A DNA stretch of 64,000 nucleotides, taken from Bradyrhizobium sp. ORS 278. GTDB taxonomy: Bacteria; Pseudomonadota; Alphaproteobacteria; Rhizobiales; Xanthobacteraceae. The stretch is from contig NC_009445.1 in NCBI RefSeq assembly GCF_000026145.1, positions 4,092,001-4,156,000 of the forward strand, given 5' to 3'. Shown piece by piece: positions 7,664-16,882 of the stretch. The notes under the pieces were generated by a model. It ran no database searches, was not told the DNA's origin, and worked only from the letters and a program-made list of their open reading frames with translations. The position numbers and the translations under genes are program-made. Each line of letters begins with the position of its first letter. Positions within the stretch are counted from its first letter, which is position 1.

Positions 7664-9805
7664 TCACTGGATTCTGACCACAACTGTGTCCGCAGCGCCC
7701 GTGGCGTCGATCACGGTGAGGCGCGCAAAGCCCGGCCCGGGCGGATCGATCAGGCGCTGGCGCCGGCTGTCGATCTCGCCGACCCGCAGGCCGTTGACCA
7801 TCATCGTCAGCGGCAGCACGCCGCCCGAGACTTTCACCGGCATCACCGACGCTTCAGGGCCGGCCGAGCGGTCGACATCGATGCGCGAGCCGTTCAGCGG
7901 AAACTGGATGTGCGGCGCCTGCTCCGCGCCGCTGCGCACGAGTTCGCCGATCGGGCGGAACCGGCGCAGCGGCAACGGCAACTTCGAATTGCTGGCGACC
8001 AGCGCACCCTTGGGCGGCTTGGGCAAGGCGACCGGCAGCTTGCCTGAGCGCGCGAAGGCATCGAACAGGATCGGCGCCGCGGCGACGCGACCGATCAGTC
8101 CGGGCACTGGCGCGCCGTCGGGACGGCCGACCCAGACGCCGATCGTGACGCGGCCGTCGAAGCCGACCGACCAAGCGTCGCGATAGCCATAGCTTGTGCC
8201 GGTCTTGAACGCGATGCGGTTGCGCGCAGCGTTCTCCGGCGGCGGCGTGCCGAGCAGCACGTTGCCCACCTGCCACGCGGCGGCCGGATCCATCAGCCGC
8301 ATCGGCTCGCGCGCATCGTCCTTCTCATCAGCCGTCATGATCTCGCGCAGCGGCTTGGTCGTGCCGAGCCGCGGGAACCCCGCATAGAGCTGCGCGAGAT
8401 CCTGCAGGCTCACGCCGACGCCGCCAAGACCCATGGCGAGACCCGGTGCCTCGTCCTTCGGCAACACGAGATTGCCGCCGGCCTGCTTCAGCCGCGACGA
8501 CAGCCGGCTGGCGCCGACGCGATCGAGCAGCACGATCGCGGGGACGTTCAGGGACAGCTGCAGCGCCTTGCGCACGGGCACGGTGCCCTGGAACGTCATG
8601 TCGAAATTCTCGGGCGCATAGGAACCGAAGCGCACCGGACGGTCCTCGATCAGGCTCTCCGGATGCACGAAACCATCCTCGAAGGCGAGCCCATAGATGA
8701 AGGGCTTGAGCGTCGAGCCCGGCGAACGCACCGCGCGGGTCATGTCGACCTGCCCCGCCCGCTTTTCATCGAAGTAGTCCGCGGAGCCGACATGGGCGAG
8801 CACATCGCCGCTGTCATTATCGATGACGATGATGCCGACCGAGACGTTCGGCCCCAGCGCCACCGCGCGATCGCGCGCCAGCGGCTCCAGCACCTTCTGC
8901 AAGGTCGAATCGAGCGTCAGGCGGATGATCGGCTGGTCCTTCACGAGCGCCATGGCCTGGTCGGCGGCATGCGGCGCCAGGATGGGCATTGGATTGCGGA
9001 AGGCCGGTACAGGCTGCGCCTTGGCCTGCGCGGCCTCCTCGGCGGAGATCACGTTCTCCGAGACCATGCGGTCGAGCACGCGATCGCGCCCGCGCCGCGC
9101 GGCCTCGAGATGGCGGTCGAGCCGGCGCGTCTCCGGCGACTGCGGCAGCGCCACCAGCAGCGCGGCTTCCGCCAGCGACAGCCGCTTCGGCTCCTTGCCG
9201 AAATAGGCGATGGAGGCGGCGCGGATGCCTTCGAGATTGCCGCCGTAAGGCGCGAGCGTCAGATAGAGATCGAGAATCTCGTCCTTGCTGAGCTTCCGCT
9301 CGAGCTCGAGCGCGCGCACGATCTGCCTCAGCTTGGCATGCAGCGATCGCTGACGCCTGGGCTCGAGCAGCCGCGCCAGCTGCATCGTGATGGTCGAGCC
9401 GCCCGAGACGATGTGGCCGTTCGAGCCGAACTGGATCGCGGCGCGCGCCAGCGCCCGCGGGTCGACGCCGTGATGGTCGGAGAAGCGCTGGTCCTCGTAG
9501 GCGAACAGCAGCTTCAGATAGGTCGGATCGACGTCCTTCCTCGCACTGACCGGCAGCCGCCACCGCCCATCCGCCATCGCATAGGCGCGCAGCAGCTTGC
9601 CGTGGCGGTCGACCACGGTGGTCGACAGCGCCTTGGCCTCTTGGAGCGGCAGCGGGCCGAGGGAGACGGTGTAGGTCGTGAGGGCAACGGCCGCCAACGC
9701 GACAACCGAGAGCGCAGCTGCAAGCAGCCGTTTGACGCCCCGCCCTCTCCTCCCGTCATGGCCGGGCTTGTCCCGGCCATCCACGTCGTTCGGCGTATGC
9801 GACAT
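7664..9805 (-). CDS. pbpC: Penicillin-binding protein 1C, bifunctional transglycosylase/transpeptidase
   Basis: A PbpC with an N-terminal membrane anchor (LLAAALSVVALAAVALTTYTV), a family 51 transglycosylase domain (YEDQRFSDHHGVDPRAL, GGSTITMQLARLL), a transpeptidase domain (SPGSTLKPFIYG with the SxxK serine; KTGTSYGYRDAW) and the C-terminal PbpC-specific beta domain. It polymerises or repairs peptidoglycan in the periplasm. It lies directly downstream of the alpha-2-macroglobulin gene, the classic pbpC pairing. The start is odd: upstream of the anchor the frame runs into an interspersed repeat (9754-9841). In-frame ATGs exist at 9805 (used) and 9868, both without a good ribosome binding site. 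A strong GGAGG at 9749-9753 faces a GTC at 9736 where a start would be expected. Confidence 0.88.
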   Translation of the reverse strand: MSHTPNDVDGRDKPGHDGRRGRGVKRLLAAALSVVALAAVALTTYTVSLGPLPLQEAKALSTTVVDRHGKLLRAYAMADGRWRLPVSARKDVDPTYLKLLFAYEDQRFSDHHGVDPRALARAAIQFGSNGHIVSGGSTITMQLARLLEPRRQRSLHAKLRQIVRALELERKLSKDEILDLYLTLAPYGGNLEGIRAASIAYFGKEPKRLSLAEAALLVALPQSPETRRLDRHLEAARRGRDRVLDRMVSENVISAEEAAQAKAQPVPAFRNPMPILAPHAADQAMALVKDQPIIRLTLDSTLQKVLEPLARDRAVALGPNVSVGIIVIDNDSGDVLAHVGSADYFDEKRAGQVDMTRAVRSPGSTLKPFIYGLAFEDGFVHPESLIEDRPVRFGSYAPENFDMTFQGTVPVRKALQLSLNVPAIVLLDRVGASRLSSRLKQAGGNLVLPKDEAPGLAMGLGGVGVSLQDLAQLYAGFPRLGTTKPLREIMTADEKDDAREPMRLMDPAAAWQVGNVLLGTPPPENAARNRIAFKTGTSYGYRDAWSVGFDGRVTIGVWVGRPDGAPVPGLIGRVAAAPILFDAFARSGKLPVALPKPPKGALVASNSKLPLPLRRFRPIGELVRSGAEQAPHIQFPLNGSRIDVDRSAGPEASVMPVKVSGGVLPLTMMVNGLRVGEIDSRRQRLIDPPGPGFARLTVIDATGAADTVVVRIQ

Positions 9806-9841
9806 CCGACGTGGATGCCCGGGACAAGCCCGGGCATGACG
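9754..9841. repeat. Interspersed palindromic repeat (copy 2)
   Basis: A near-perfect palindrome: CGTCATGGCCGGGCTTGTCC at the left end mirrors GGACAAGCCCGGGCATGACG at the right end, around a centre at about 9797. It belongs to the same family as the copy at 3719-3800. It is wedged between the alpha-2-macroglobulin stop (9932) and the pbpC membrane anchor, and part of it is open in the pbpC frame. Confidence 0.82.
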
Positions 9842-9931
9842 GCTGAGTGTGTGGCTCCGGCGTGCCATCCAATTGCGATGAGGGAGTGTGCGGCTCCGTC
9901 ATCAGTCCATCACCGCTCGTTCCACCCTCGC

Positions 9932-12900
9932 TCATTTCGCTGCGCGGACCTCCACGGCGCCTGTCCCGGTCCGACCATAGCGCGAGGGATTGTACATGTC
10001 CTCGACATAGGCCTGCGGCAGCACGTATTTGCCCGGCGACACCGCGCGCACGACATAGGCCACCGTGAACACCGCCTTGGAATTCGCGGCGCGGTCGAGG
10101 GCTGCCGTGAAGCGGTCGTCGCGGAACTCGGTATTGACGGGTTCCTGGCCGTCCTCGATCCAGTCGAGCGTGCCGGTGTCGCCCGACGACACAAGATGCG
10201 GATTGTCGATCTCGAGCCCCGCCGGCAGATAGTCCGACACCATGATGTGCCCGTATTCCGGCTTGGCCTCGGTGACCTTCAGCACAACGGCGAAACGGTC
10301 GTTCTGCTTCACAGTCTTGATGTCGGCCGGCTTGCCGTCGAGCGTGTAGTAGCCGCGCTCGATCTTGAAGCCGTTCGACGCCGCCGGCTCCGGCGTCAGC
10401 GGCGAGCCTGACACCGAGACCACCGCCTGCACCGGCGCCTCGCCGGTGTTGGTGATCTTCAGCGGCTGGCCCGACAGCTCCGCCGCCTTGTAGCTGCGGT
10501 ACATCGCCTGCTTCACCGCCTGGCCGTTGACATCGAGCGTCAGCGTCTCCTTGGCAAGCGCGCGCGCCGCCAGCACCATCCACGCATTCTCCTGCGTCGA
10601 GGTGTACGGCGTCAGCCCGCGCGCGGCCTCGACGCGGGCCACCGCCTGCGTGAGCGTCGCGCGCGGCGCGTTGCCCTCGCCCGCCAGTGACACCAGCGCG
10701 GCGGCGTCGCGCAGGTCCGAGCCGTAGTCGGTGCGGCCGAACACCAGCACCGGCTTTGGCGCGAGGCTGTCGGCGGCGGCACCATAGACCCGCTCGGCGC
10801 GGGCGCGGTCGCCGACCAGCGCGAGCGCCGCGGCGAGCTGCGCCTTGGCAATTGGAGTTGCCAGATTGCCGAGCTTGGTGTCGGCGAGATAGCGCAGGTC
10901 GCCGATCGGCGCCGCGCCATTGCGCGCCAGCACGTAGAGGCCGTAGGCGAGGTCGCGGCCGCCGGTCTTCTCCGGCTCCTCGGCATTGACCACCGAGTTC
11001 CTGACGCGGTCGAGCGCGCTCTTGAACAGCACGTCCGGCACCGCAAAGCCCTTTTCGCGGGCGCGGGTCAGGAAGTCCGTGACATAGGCATCCAGCCAGG
11101 GATCGTCGCCGCCCGCCGACCACAGGCCGAACGAGCCATTGGATCCCTGACGAGCAAGGAGCCGATCGATGGAATCGCGGATCCGCTGGTCGACCTCGGT
11201 GTCCATGGCTAGATGCGCGCCGGCCGCGAGCTCGTTGACATAGAGCAGCGGCATCGCCCGGCTGGTGATCTGCTCGGAGCAGCCATGCGGATAGCGGTCG
11301 AGCGCCTTCAGGATGGTCGCCGCGTCGAGCGCGGTCGACAGCCCCGCCGACAGCGACACCGTGCCGGTGCCCGCCACGAGATCGCTGAACATGTCCGACG
11401 TCAGCGTCAGGCTCTCGCCCTTGGCCAAGGTCCTGATCGAACGCCGCGCCAGCACTTGCGTCGCGGGCTTGACGTCCAGCTGATAGTGCCGCGCCAGCGC
11501 CAGCCCGTTCGGGCCCTTGATGTCGACGTCGAGCTGGGCCGCGCCGGTGCCCGAGGCGTCCAGCGGCAAGGTCGACGACCCCCGCTGCTTGGCCGCGAGC
11601 TTGATCGTCACATTAGCATTGCCCGAGACCTTTACCGGCCCGCTCGCCTTGACGGCCACGACGTAGTCGCCCGGCGCGCCCTCGACATTGTCGACGTCGA
11701 ACGACAGCGTGCCGCGATCGCCGCTCAGCAAGAAGCGCGGCAAGGTCGCCGTCAGCACCACGGGATCGCGCACGGTGACGTCGATGGTGGCGCGGCCGAC
11801 CTTGGTCGCGCTCCAGGCCACCGCCATGACGCGCGCCGTGCCGGCGAACTCCGGAATGTCGAACGACACCTCCGCGTTGCCGTCAGGGCCGACCGTGACG
11901 AGCCCCGAATACAGCGCCAGCGGCTTTTGCGTCGGCGGCGAGCCCTGCAGCTCGGCGCCGCCGCCGTCACCGCCGGAGCGGATCTGGCCGCGCGTGCCCT
12001 GCATGCCGTCGATCAGCTGCCCATAGAGATCGCGGATCTCGGCCGAGAGCTGGCGCTGGCCGAGATAGTAGTCGTCCGGCGCCGGCGGCTTGTAGTTGGT
12101 GAGGTTGAGAATGCCGACGTCGACCGCCGCGATCACGATCTTGGCGTCCTCGCCGGGATTGAGCCCGCCGATCTTGACCGGGATCTTCAAGCTGGAGCCC
12201 GGCCGCACCAGCGCCGGCGGCGTCAGCGCGACATTGAGCGTGCGCGCCTGCTTGTCGATGCCGAACCAGGCAACGCCGAGCGCGCGGCCCGGCATGCGCT
12301 GCGCGGCCGCATCGAGCGGACGCCGGAGCGTCGTCACCACGTAAGCCCCCGTGCCCCAGTCCTTGCCGACGGGAAGCTTGACCTGGTTGGTGCCTTCCTT
12401 GACCTCGGTGGTCTGCGTCGTCAGCAGCCGGTCGCCGAGCACGTTGACCGTGAGCTTGCCGGCGGTGCGCGCATTCACCGTGACGACCATCGTGTCGCCC
12501 GACTGGTATTGCGGCTTGTCGAGCGAGGTCTCGAGGAGATCCGGCGTATCGGCGCTGCCGTCGGTGTACCAGCCGACATCGAACTGCAGCGACGTCACCG
12601 GCCCATCGGCCTCGGCCGACTTGACGTCGAGCCGGTAGCGCCCGGCCTCCGGCTGAAAGCTCAGCCGCGCCGGCTTATTCGCCGATATCGTGATGTCGCC
12701 ATCGCCGACGCGTGTCGTCGACTTGACCGGCTCGTACTCCCAATAGGCGTTCTGCCTGTACCATTGATAGCGCGACTCGATCTTCAGCAGCTCGTAGCGC
12801 AAGCCGTTGCGCGCCAGCGTCTTGCCGTCAGGCGAGACGAACACGACGTCGAACTCGGCCTTGTCGCCCTCGCCGACGCTCTTGCCGGAGAATGACGGCT

Positions 12901-15163
12901 TGATGCCGATCTGCGCCGCCTTCGGCGCCACCGGCAAGGTCAGCTTGCGCTCGACGGCGCGGCCGCCGGTCTCGGCCATTCGCACGAAGATCTGCGCCTC
13001 CTGCGGCCGGCTCGACGACGGCGGCTTCGGCAGGCTGACCGGGAAGGTCGCCGCGCCCTTGTCGTCGGTCTCGGGCAGACCCTCGATCGGCGTGCGCTCG
13101 TTGGAGGCGCTCTCCTCGTCGGCGACGCCGAACTGATAGCCCGGGAAACCTGGCCGCTCGGATGCCGTGGTCACCAGCAGGTCGCCCTCGAGCTGGAGGC
13201 CTGATGCCGGCGCGCCGTAGAGGAAATGGCCGTCGACCTTGATATCCGCCGGAGCATCAGGCTTGATCTGCTTGTCCTTGGACGCGAGATCGAATTCCAG
13301 CCGCTCGGGCACGTAGTCCTCGACCAGGAAAGTGGTCTCGCCGACCGCCGCGCCTTTGGGATCGGTGAAGGCGCGCACGCGATAGGTCCCGGTCGGAACC
13401 GCCGCGTTCAGCGCCACGCTCAACGAGCGGCCACCGGCGCCCTGGTCGGGCAGCACGGCGCGGCGGAACTCGACGCCGTCGGGACGCTCGACCACCAAGG
13501 TCAGCGGCGTGCCGGTCATCGCGTTGCCCCGGGCGTCGCGCAGCAAGGCGGTGAGGTAGACGGTCTCGTTGGAGCGGTACACGCCGCGCTCGGAATAGAC
13601 GAAGGCATCCGGTCCCGCCGGCGCCTCGCGCCCGGCGACGCCGCGATCCGACAGGTCGAACGCCGATGTCTTCAGGCTGAGGAAGGCGTAGTCCGCCTTC
13701 TCGCCCGACACCGTCAGCATCGCCGGCGACAACCCGCCCTCTCCCTTCGCCAGCCCCGTCTCGAAAAGCACATGGCCGGCCTCGTCGGTCTTGCGCGTCG
13801 CCAGGATCTCGTTGTTGCGCGCCACCAGCCGGACCTCGGCCCACGCCACCGGATCGGTCGAGGCCAGCGAGTTGACGAACACGTGGATGCCGTCATTGCC
13901 GGAGAACGCGGCGACGCCGAGATCGGAGACGATGAACCATTGCGTGGCGAGCTGGCCGCCGCTGTCCTCGTCGTTGCCGCTGGTCGGGCCCTTCGGCGCC
14001 GCGGTCATGACATAGACGCCCGGCTGCATGTCGCTGAGCGCCTGGTCGACCGGGAAGGCGGTGGTGACGTCCTGGTTGAGCGTCATGGCGGTCGAGAGCT
14101 CGCCGTTCCACACCTTCATGCCGCGCTCATTGCCGAGGTCACCGAGCTGATAGCTCGACAGCGGCTTCTGGAAGTCGCTGTCGATGACGGTGTTGATCAG
14201 ATTACGGTCGCCGATCCGGAACACGTTGATGTTGACCGCAGGCGTATTCACGCTGACCAGCGGAATGCCCTTCTGCCCCGTCCGCGGCAGCACATAGGCC
14301 TTGCCGGTGAAACGCACGAACGGCTTGCGGTCGCGGACATAGATGTTGAACTCGGCCGATTTCGGCAGACTCTCCTTGACGCCCGAGGGCAGCCCGGCGC
14401 GCAGATTGATGTTGTAGCGCTCGCCATGCCTGAGGCCCTCGACGCAGAGCTGCTTGTCCTCCGAGGTCAGCGCCGGCTTGTCATTGCCGGCCTGCGCCAC
14501 GAACGGCGAGAAATCGGTGCGCTTGGCGAGGTCCTCGGAAAACTGGAAGCAGGCGCGCGGGCTCGCCGAGTCCGAATCCACGGTGTAGTCGAGCAGCTTG
14601 AAGCCGTGCTCATCGCGCATCCGCTCATATTGTCCACGGACATCCGCGACCTCGCGCAGTTCCAGCGACATCCGCAGCGTATCCAGCGCCGGCCGCCAGA
14701 GCTTGCGCTCGGCCATGGACTTGCCGAGCACGGCGAGCGCATCGGCCTCCTCGCCGGCATTGCCGGCGCGCTGATAGGCGATGTAGGCCGCGGTCGAAGC
14801 CCGCTCCAGCAGGAACGTTTTCTCCGATGCATTGGCGGGCCAGATCTGGGTCAGCACCGTCCGCGCCAGACGCAGCCAGTTGCCGGAATCCTCCGGCGCC
14901 ACGGTTGCGATCTGCCCGAGGATCTGCAGGCCGGTGCGCAGATCGTTGCGCCGCAGCGCCGCGTCGGCATCGGTGCGCAAGGTCGCGAGCGGCTTGTTCA
15001 CCGTCCCCGCCTCGCTCTTGATCTGCGCCTCCAGCTTGATCGCGGCATCCGCGAGGTCATCGCGCTTGAACGCCTTGTCGGCGGCCAGAGCCGCGGAGCC
15101 GGCCGAGACGAGGCCAAGCGCCATGACGGCGCAGACGGCGGCGGCGCGAACCAGACCGATCAT
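9932..15163 (-). CDS. Bacterial alpha-2-macroglobulin (large protease-trapping periplasmic protein)
   Basis: A 1743-residue secreted protein in the size range of YfhM/MagD-like macroglobulins. The N-terminal signal peptide ends in AALA-AD; there is no lipobox cysteine, so the protein should be soluble or tethered in another way, unlike the lipoprotein ECAM of E. coli. MG-type beta domains include FVYSERGVYRSNETVYLTAL, the extended MG2 strand seen across the family. The thioester motif PHGCSEQ is present, with Cys1295 and the Gln three residues on, so covalent trapping should be possible. Just after it come the alpha/alpha thioester-domain helices. The start at 15163 has AAGGAG seven bases upstream. 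pbpC follows 127 bases downstream, fitting the idea that the pair repairs the wall and blocks host or competitor proteases. Confidence 0.92.
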   Translation of the reverse strand: MIGLVRAAAVCAVMALGLVSAGSAALAADKAFKRDDLADAAIKLEAQIKSEAGTVNKPLATLRTDADAALRRNDLRTGLQILGQIATVAPEDSGNWLRLARTVLTQIWPANASEKTFLLERASTAAYIAYQRAGNAGEEADALAVLGKSMAERKLWRPALDTLRMSLELREVADVRGQYERMRDEHGFKLLDYTVDSDSASPRACFQFSEDLAKRTDFSPFVAQAGNDKPALTSEDKQLCVEGLRHGERYNINLRAGLPSGVKESLPKSAEFNIYVRDRKPFVRFTGKAYVLPRTGQKGIPLVSVNTPAVNINVFRIGDRNLINTVIDSDFQKPLSSYQLGDLGNERGMKVWNGELSTAMTLNQDVTTAFPVDQALSDMQPGVYVMTAAPKGPTSGNDEDSGGQLATQWFIVSDLGVAAFSGNDGIHVFVNSLASTDPVAWAEVRLVARNNEILATRKTDEAGHVLFETGLAKGEGGLSPAMLTVSGEKADYAFLSLKTSAFDLSDRGVAGREAPAGPDAFVYSERGVYRSNETVYLTALLRDARGNAMTGTPLTLVVERPDGVEFRRAVLPDQGAGGRSLSVALNAAVPTGTYRVRAFTDPKGAAVGETTFLVEDYVPERLEFDLASKDKQIKPDAPADIKVDGHFLYGAPASGLQLEGDLLVTTASERPGFPGYQFGVADEESASNERTPIEGLPETDDKGAATFPVSLPKPPSSSRPQEAQIFVRMAETGGRAVERKLTLPVAPKAAQIGIKPSFSGKSVGEGDKAEFDVVFVSPDGKTLARNGLRYELLKIESRYQWYRQNAYWEYEPVKSTTRVGDGDITISANKPARLSFQPEAGRYRLDVKSAEADGPVTSLQFDVGWYTDGSADTPDLLETSLDKPQYQSGDTMVVTVNARTAGKLTVNVLGDRLLTTQTTEVKEGTNQVKLPVGKDWGTGAYVVTTLRRPLDAAAQRMPGRALGVAWFGIDKQARTLNVALTPPALVRPGSSLKIPVKIGGLNPGEDAKIVIAAVDVGILNLTNYKPPAPDDYYLGQRQLSAEIRDLYGQLIDGMQGTRGQIRSGGDGGGAELQGSPPTQKPLALYSGLVTVGPDGNAEVSFDIPEFAGTARVMAVAWSATKVGRATIDVTVRDPVVLTATLPRFLLSGDRGTLSFDVDNVEGAPGDYVVAVKASGPVKVSGNANVTIKLAAKQRGSSTLPLDASGTGAAQLDVDIKGPNGLALARHYQLDVKPATQVLARRSIRTLAKGESLTLTSDMFSDLVAGTGTVSLSAGLSTALDAATILKALDRYPHGCSEQITSRAMPLLYVNELAAGAHLAMDTEVDQRIRDSIDRLLARQGSNGSFGLWSAGGDDPWLDAYVTDFLTRAREKGFAVPDVLFKSALDRVRNSVVNAEEPEKTGGRDLAYGLYVLARNGAAPIGDLRYLADTKLGNLATPIAKAQLAAALALVGDRARAERVYGAAADSLAPKPVLVFGRTDYGSDLRDAAALVSLAGEGNAPRATLTQAVARVEAARGLTPYTSTQENAWMVLAARALAKETLTLDVNGQAVKQAMYRSYKAAELSGQPLKITNTGEAPVQAVVSVSGSPLTPEPAASNGFKIERGYYTLDGKPADIKTVKQNDRFAVVLKVTEAKPEYGHIMVSDYLPAGLEIDNPHLVSSGDTGTLDWIEDGQEPVNTEFRDDRFTAALDRAANSKAVFTVAYVVRAVSPGKYVLPQAYVEDMYNPSRYGRTGTGAVEVRAAK

Positions 15164-15503
15164 GGGACAGCTCCTTGGACGGTTCTCGATATGAATTTGG
15201 AAACGATCTCGGGGACGGATCGCCCGGCGGGGACGCCCGTGTTTGGCCGATTCGTGGTCAGAATGGACGCGAAATGGTGACGGACTGATGGCGATGGTTG
15301 TGGCGACCAGAATAGCGGGTCGCGGCCGTCGGCGGCCGGGCGCGGCCGTAAAATTCTGTTCATCAACCGCAATTCACAGCCCATGGCAACCCGGCAAGGC
15401 CCGCGGCCGCCGTTCATCCGGCGCCACCGATGCGGAAAACGGCGCAAAAGCCCTCCCCCGCCTCCGCTTGGTCGCAGCGCCCGTGGATCCGGTTCGCTCA
15501 CTC
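15164..15503. other. Non-coding gap upstream of the macroglobulin gene
   Basis: I see no convincing gene here. The frames open on the plus strand are shadows of the macroglobulin gene. The stretch presumably holds the promoter of the pbpC/macroglobulin operon on the minus strand, but no clear boxes could be picked out. Confidence 0.4.
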
Positions 15504-15532
15504 TTGGCGAAACCAAAGATTTTTCATATGAC
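15504..15532 (+). promoter_or_regulatory. Candidate sigma-70 promoter for tRNA-Arg
   Basis: TTGGCG (15504-15509), 17 bases, then TATGAC (15527-15532), lying in a short AT-rich patch about 150 bases before the tRNA. Each box matches the consensus at four of six positions and the spacing is optimal. The leader between it and the tRNA contains the 15-bp tandem repeat. Confidence 0.4.
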
Positions 15533-15602
15533 CCGTGCTAAGGATTCCGCGCCGGCCGGCCCCGCCCGCCGGCGCCGATCCCGTGAACCGGCCGCCATGC
15601 GT

Positions 15603-15677
15603 GTTCACGTCGTGTTGGTTCACATCGTGTCCGTTCGCGTCGCGTCCGTTCACGTGTTCGCCGTTCGCCTCGCGACG
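15603..15677. repeat. 15-bp degenerate tandem repeat, five units, abutting tRNA-Arg
   Basis: Five consecutive 15-base units, each starting with GTTC: GTTCACGTCGTGTTG (15603), GTTCACATCGTGTCC (15618), GTTCGCGTCGCGTCC (15633), GTTCACGTGTTCGCC (15648) and GTTCGCCTCGCGACG (15663). The last unit ends two bases before the tRNA. On the minus strand it reads as a five-residue peptide repeat, but no supported gene covers it. Confidence 0.75.
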
Positions 15678-15679
15678 AC

Positions 15680-15756
15680 GGTCCCATAGCTCAACTGGAT
15701 AGAGTAGCGGATTTCTACTCCGCGGGTTGCAGGTTCGAGTCCTGCTGGGATCGCCA
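15680..15756 (+). tRNA. tRNA-Arg (anticodon TCT)
   Basis: A full cloverleaf can be folded by eye. The acceptor stem GGTCCCA (15680-15686) pairs with TGGGATC, followed by discriminator G and an encoded CCA (15754-15756). The D arm is GCTC/GAGT, the anticodon stem GCGGA/TCCGC encloses loop TTTCTAC with anticodon TCT, and the T arm is GCAGG-TTCGAGT-CCTGC. It decodes AGA. The 3' CCA borders the accessory segment to the right, so this is a plausible integration site, though I could not find a repeated 3' end inside the window. Confidence 0.95.
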
Positions 15757-15779
15757 CGTCCTTGTCTAGCCACGGCTCA

Positions 15780-16049
15780 TTAATTGATACGGCTCTGGGT
15801 GAGCCGCTCTGTAAGACCAGTGTCATCACGGCCGCTCGCACGCAAACGCCTCACGCGCACCACCGCGGCGCTGATCTGCTCAGCCGCAATCCGGTCGAGC
15901 GGTGGTGTCGGTGCACGTCCCAAGGACGCGAGCAGATCAGCCTCGACGTGCTGGCGCGCTGCTTCCGTTTCAGCGACGATTTCCTTCATTCGGCGGCGGC
16001 CGCGGGAGCGTTCGGCAACGGTTAGCCGATGGCGGCTTGATGCTGTCAT
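15780..16049 (-). CDS. Small hypothetical protein next to tRNA-Arg
   Basis: An 89-residue basic, mostly helical protein (MTASSRHRLTVAERSRGRR..., then MKEIVAETEAARQHVEADL). The composition is balanced and protein-like, but I recognise no family. The ATG at 16049 is preferred over a GTG at 16058; the ribosome binding site is weak. It ends 24 bases from the tRNA, transcribed toward it. Confidence 0.42.
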   Translation of the reverse strand: MTASSRHRLTVAERSRGRRRMKEIVAETEAARQHVEADLLASLGRAPTPPLDRIAAEQISAAVVRVRRLRASGRDDTGLTERLTQSRIN

Positions 16050-16237
16050 GGCTACCACGAGACATTACATTTTGTTCTTTTTTTGTTCTCATGCAACAGC
16101 CCTTCCGCAAGTATCTGAATTGCGTACCAATTTGGCGCGAGCGGCTGAGATCGCCCTGGTAATCAGGCCATGTCCGAGATAGGCGGCACCAACGGGCACG
16201 TGGTATGCTCGCCCGGGACCAGTTTGGAGATGATCGA

Positions 16238-16498
16238 ATGCACTACGGATCAAGGCTCTTCGCAGGTGCTGCAATCGCGGCTGGAGGTCTCGTAATCTGC
16301 GGCTCGATGCTGCACCACAGCGAGGCGCGAGACTGCGATACTCGGATCGAACTCTGTCCGGTATCGGACGCCGCCTACCTGCCGGACGAGCCGGCGCCAG
16401 AGCATGCACCTCAACGCTTGATCAGGGCGCAGGCGGTGGCATCGGTCTCAACGGCTTCGCTCGACTGGAAGGCGCCGTTCAGGACCATCATGACCTAA
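16238..16498 (+). CDS. Small predicted secreted protein
   Basis: An 86-residue product beginning MHYGSRLFAGAAIAAGGLVIC, a short charged end followed by a hydrophobic stretch that looks like a signal peptide or anchor. A cysteine-containing segment (DCDTRIELCPVSD) and a Pro/Glu-rich part follow. GGAG lies eight bases before the ATG at 16238, which decides the start over the upstream ATG at 16205. Family unknown. Confidence 0.5.
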   Translation: MHYGSRLFAGAAIAAGGLVICGSMLHHSEARDCDTRIELCPVSDAAYLPDEPAPEHAPQRLIRAQAVASVSTASLDWKAPFRTIMT

Positions 16499-16741
16499 CG
16501 CTGCGCCTCAAGCAAAGCTCGCGCTGACGAGCCACTCGCGCTTGCTTTGCGACGCTCGCGAAGTAGTTTGCACTGAAGCAAGCGGGTGCGAACGCACGAC
16601 AGCGTCACCGACAGCGTTGTTGCCGGGCTGCATCGGTTCTTCGGTCTCGTATTTCATCGGCCTTGCGATGACCCCGCGGTCATGCACAATGACCTCGACG
16701 CCGGCGGGTGGAAGCCGTCGGCGCCAAGGCCAGACATCAGG

Positions 16742-16882
16742 TCAAATCAGACTGATGCTGGGTCTTGCCTTGATCAGGTAGACGATGATCGCGATTACGA
16801 TCACCACGGCGGCACCGGTACCGGGTAAACCGGTGCCGGTGATGTCGATGGGTCCGACGTTAAGTCCGATAGTTGATTCCAT
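16742..16882 (-). CDS. 46-residue single-pass membrane peptide
   Basis: A short frame starting at ATG 16882 with GGAGAG four to five bases upstream. The product begins MESTIGLNVGPIDITGTG, then has a hydrophobic helix (AAVVIVIAIIVYLI) and a short basic tail. A good ribosome binding site, a membrane segment and a clean stop suggest a real small protein. No family recognised. A second minute gene of similar kind lies upstream at 17305-17448 on the same strand. Confidence 0.58.
   Translation of the reverse strand: MESTIGLNVGPIDITGTGLPGTGAAVVIVIAIIVYLIKARPSISLI

Noticed and set aside
6077..8047. 656-codon plus-strand frame across the ArnT-like gene and pbpC end
   Set aside because: It spans two real minus-strand genes and has Arg/Gln/His-rich shadow composition.
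13226..15280. 684-codon plus-strand frame opposite the macroglobulin gene
   Set aside because: Shadow of the minus-strand gene; no recognisable domain.
15599..15680. CRISPR-like array before the tRNA
   Set aside because: Units are 15 bp, degenerate and directly adjacent, with no spacers and no cas genes; a minisatellite, not CRISPR.
15790..15806. Hairpin CGGCTC/GAGCCG after tRNA-Arg as a terminator
   Set aside because: A six-base stem with no T-run, inside the 3' end of a possible gene; too weak.
16508..16657. 49-residue minus-strand frame (MKYETEEPMQPGNNAVG...)
   Set aside because: Only a weak AAGG before the ATG and no structural pattern; not enough to call, though it lies near two better-supported small genes.
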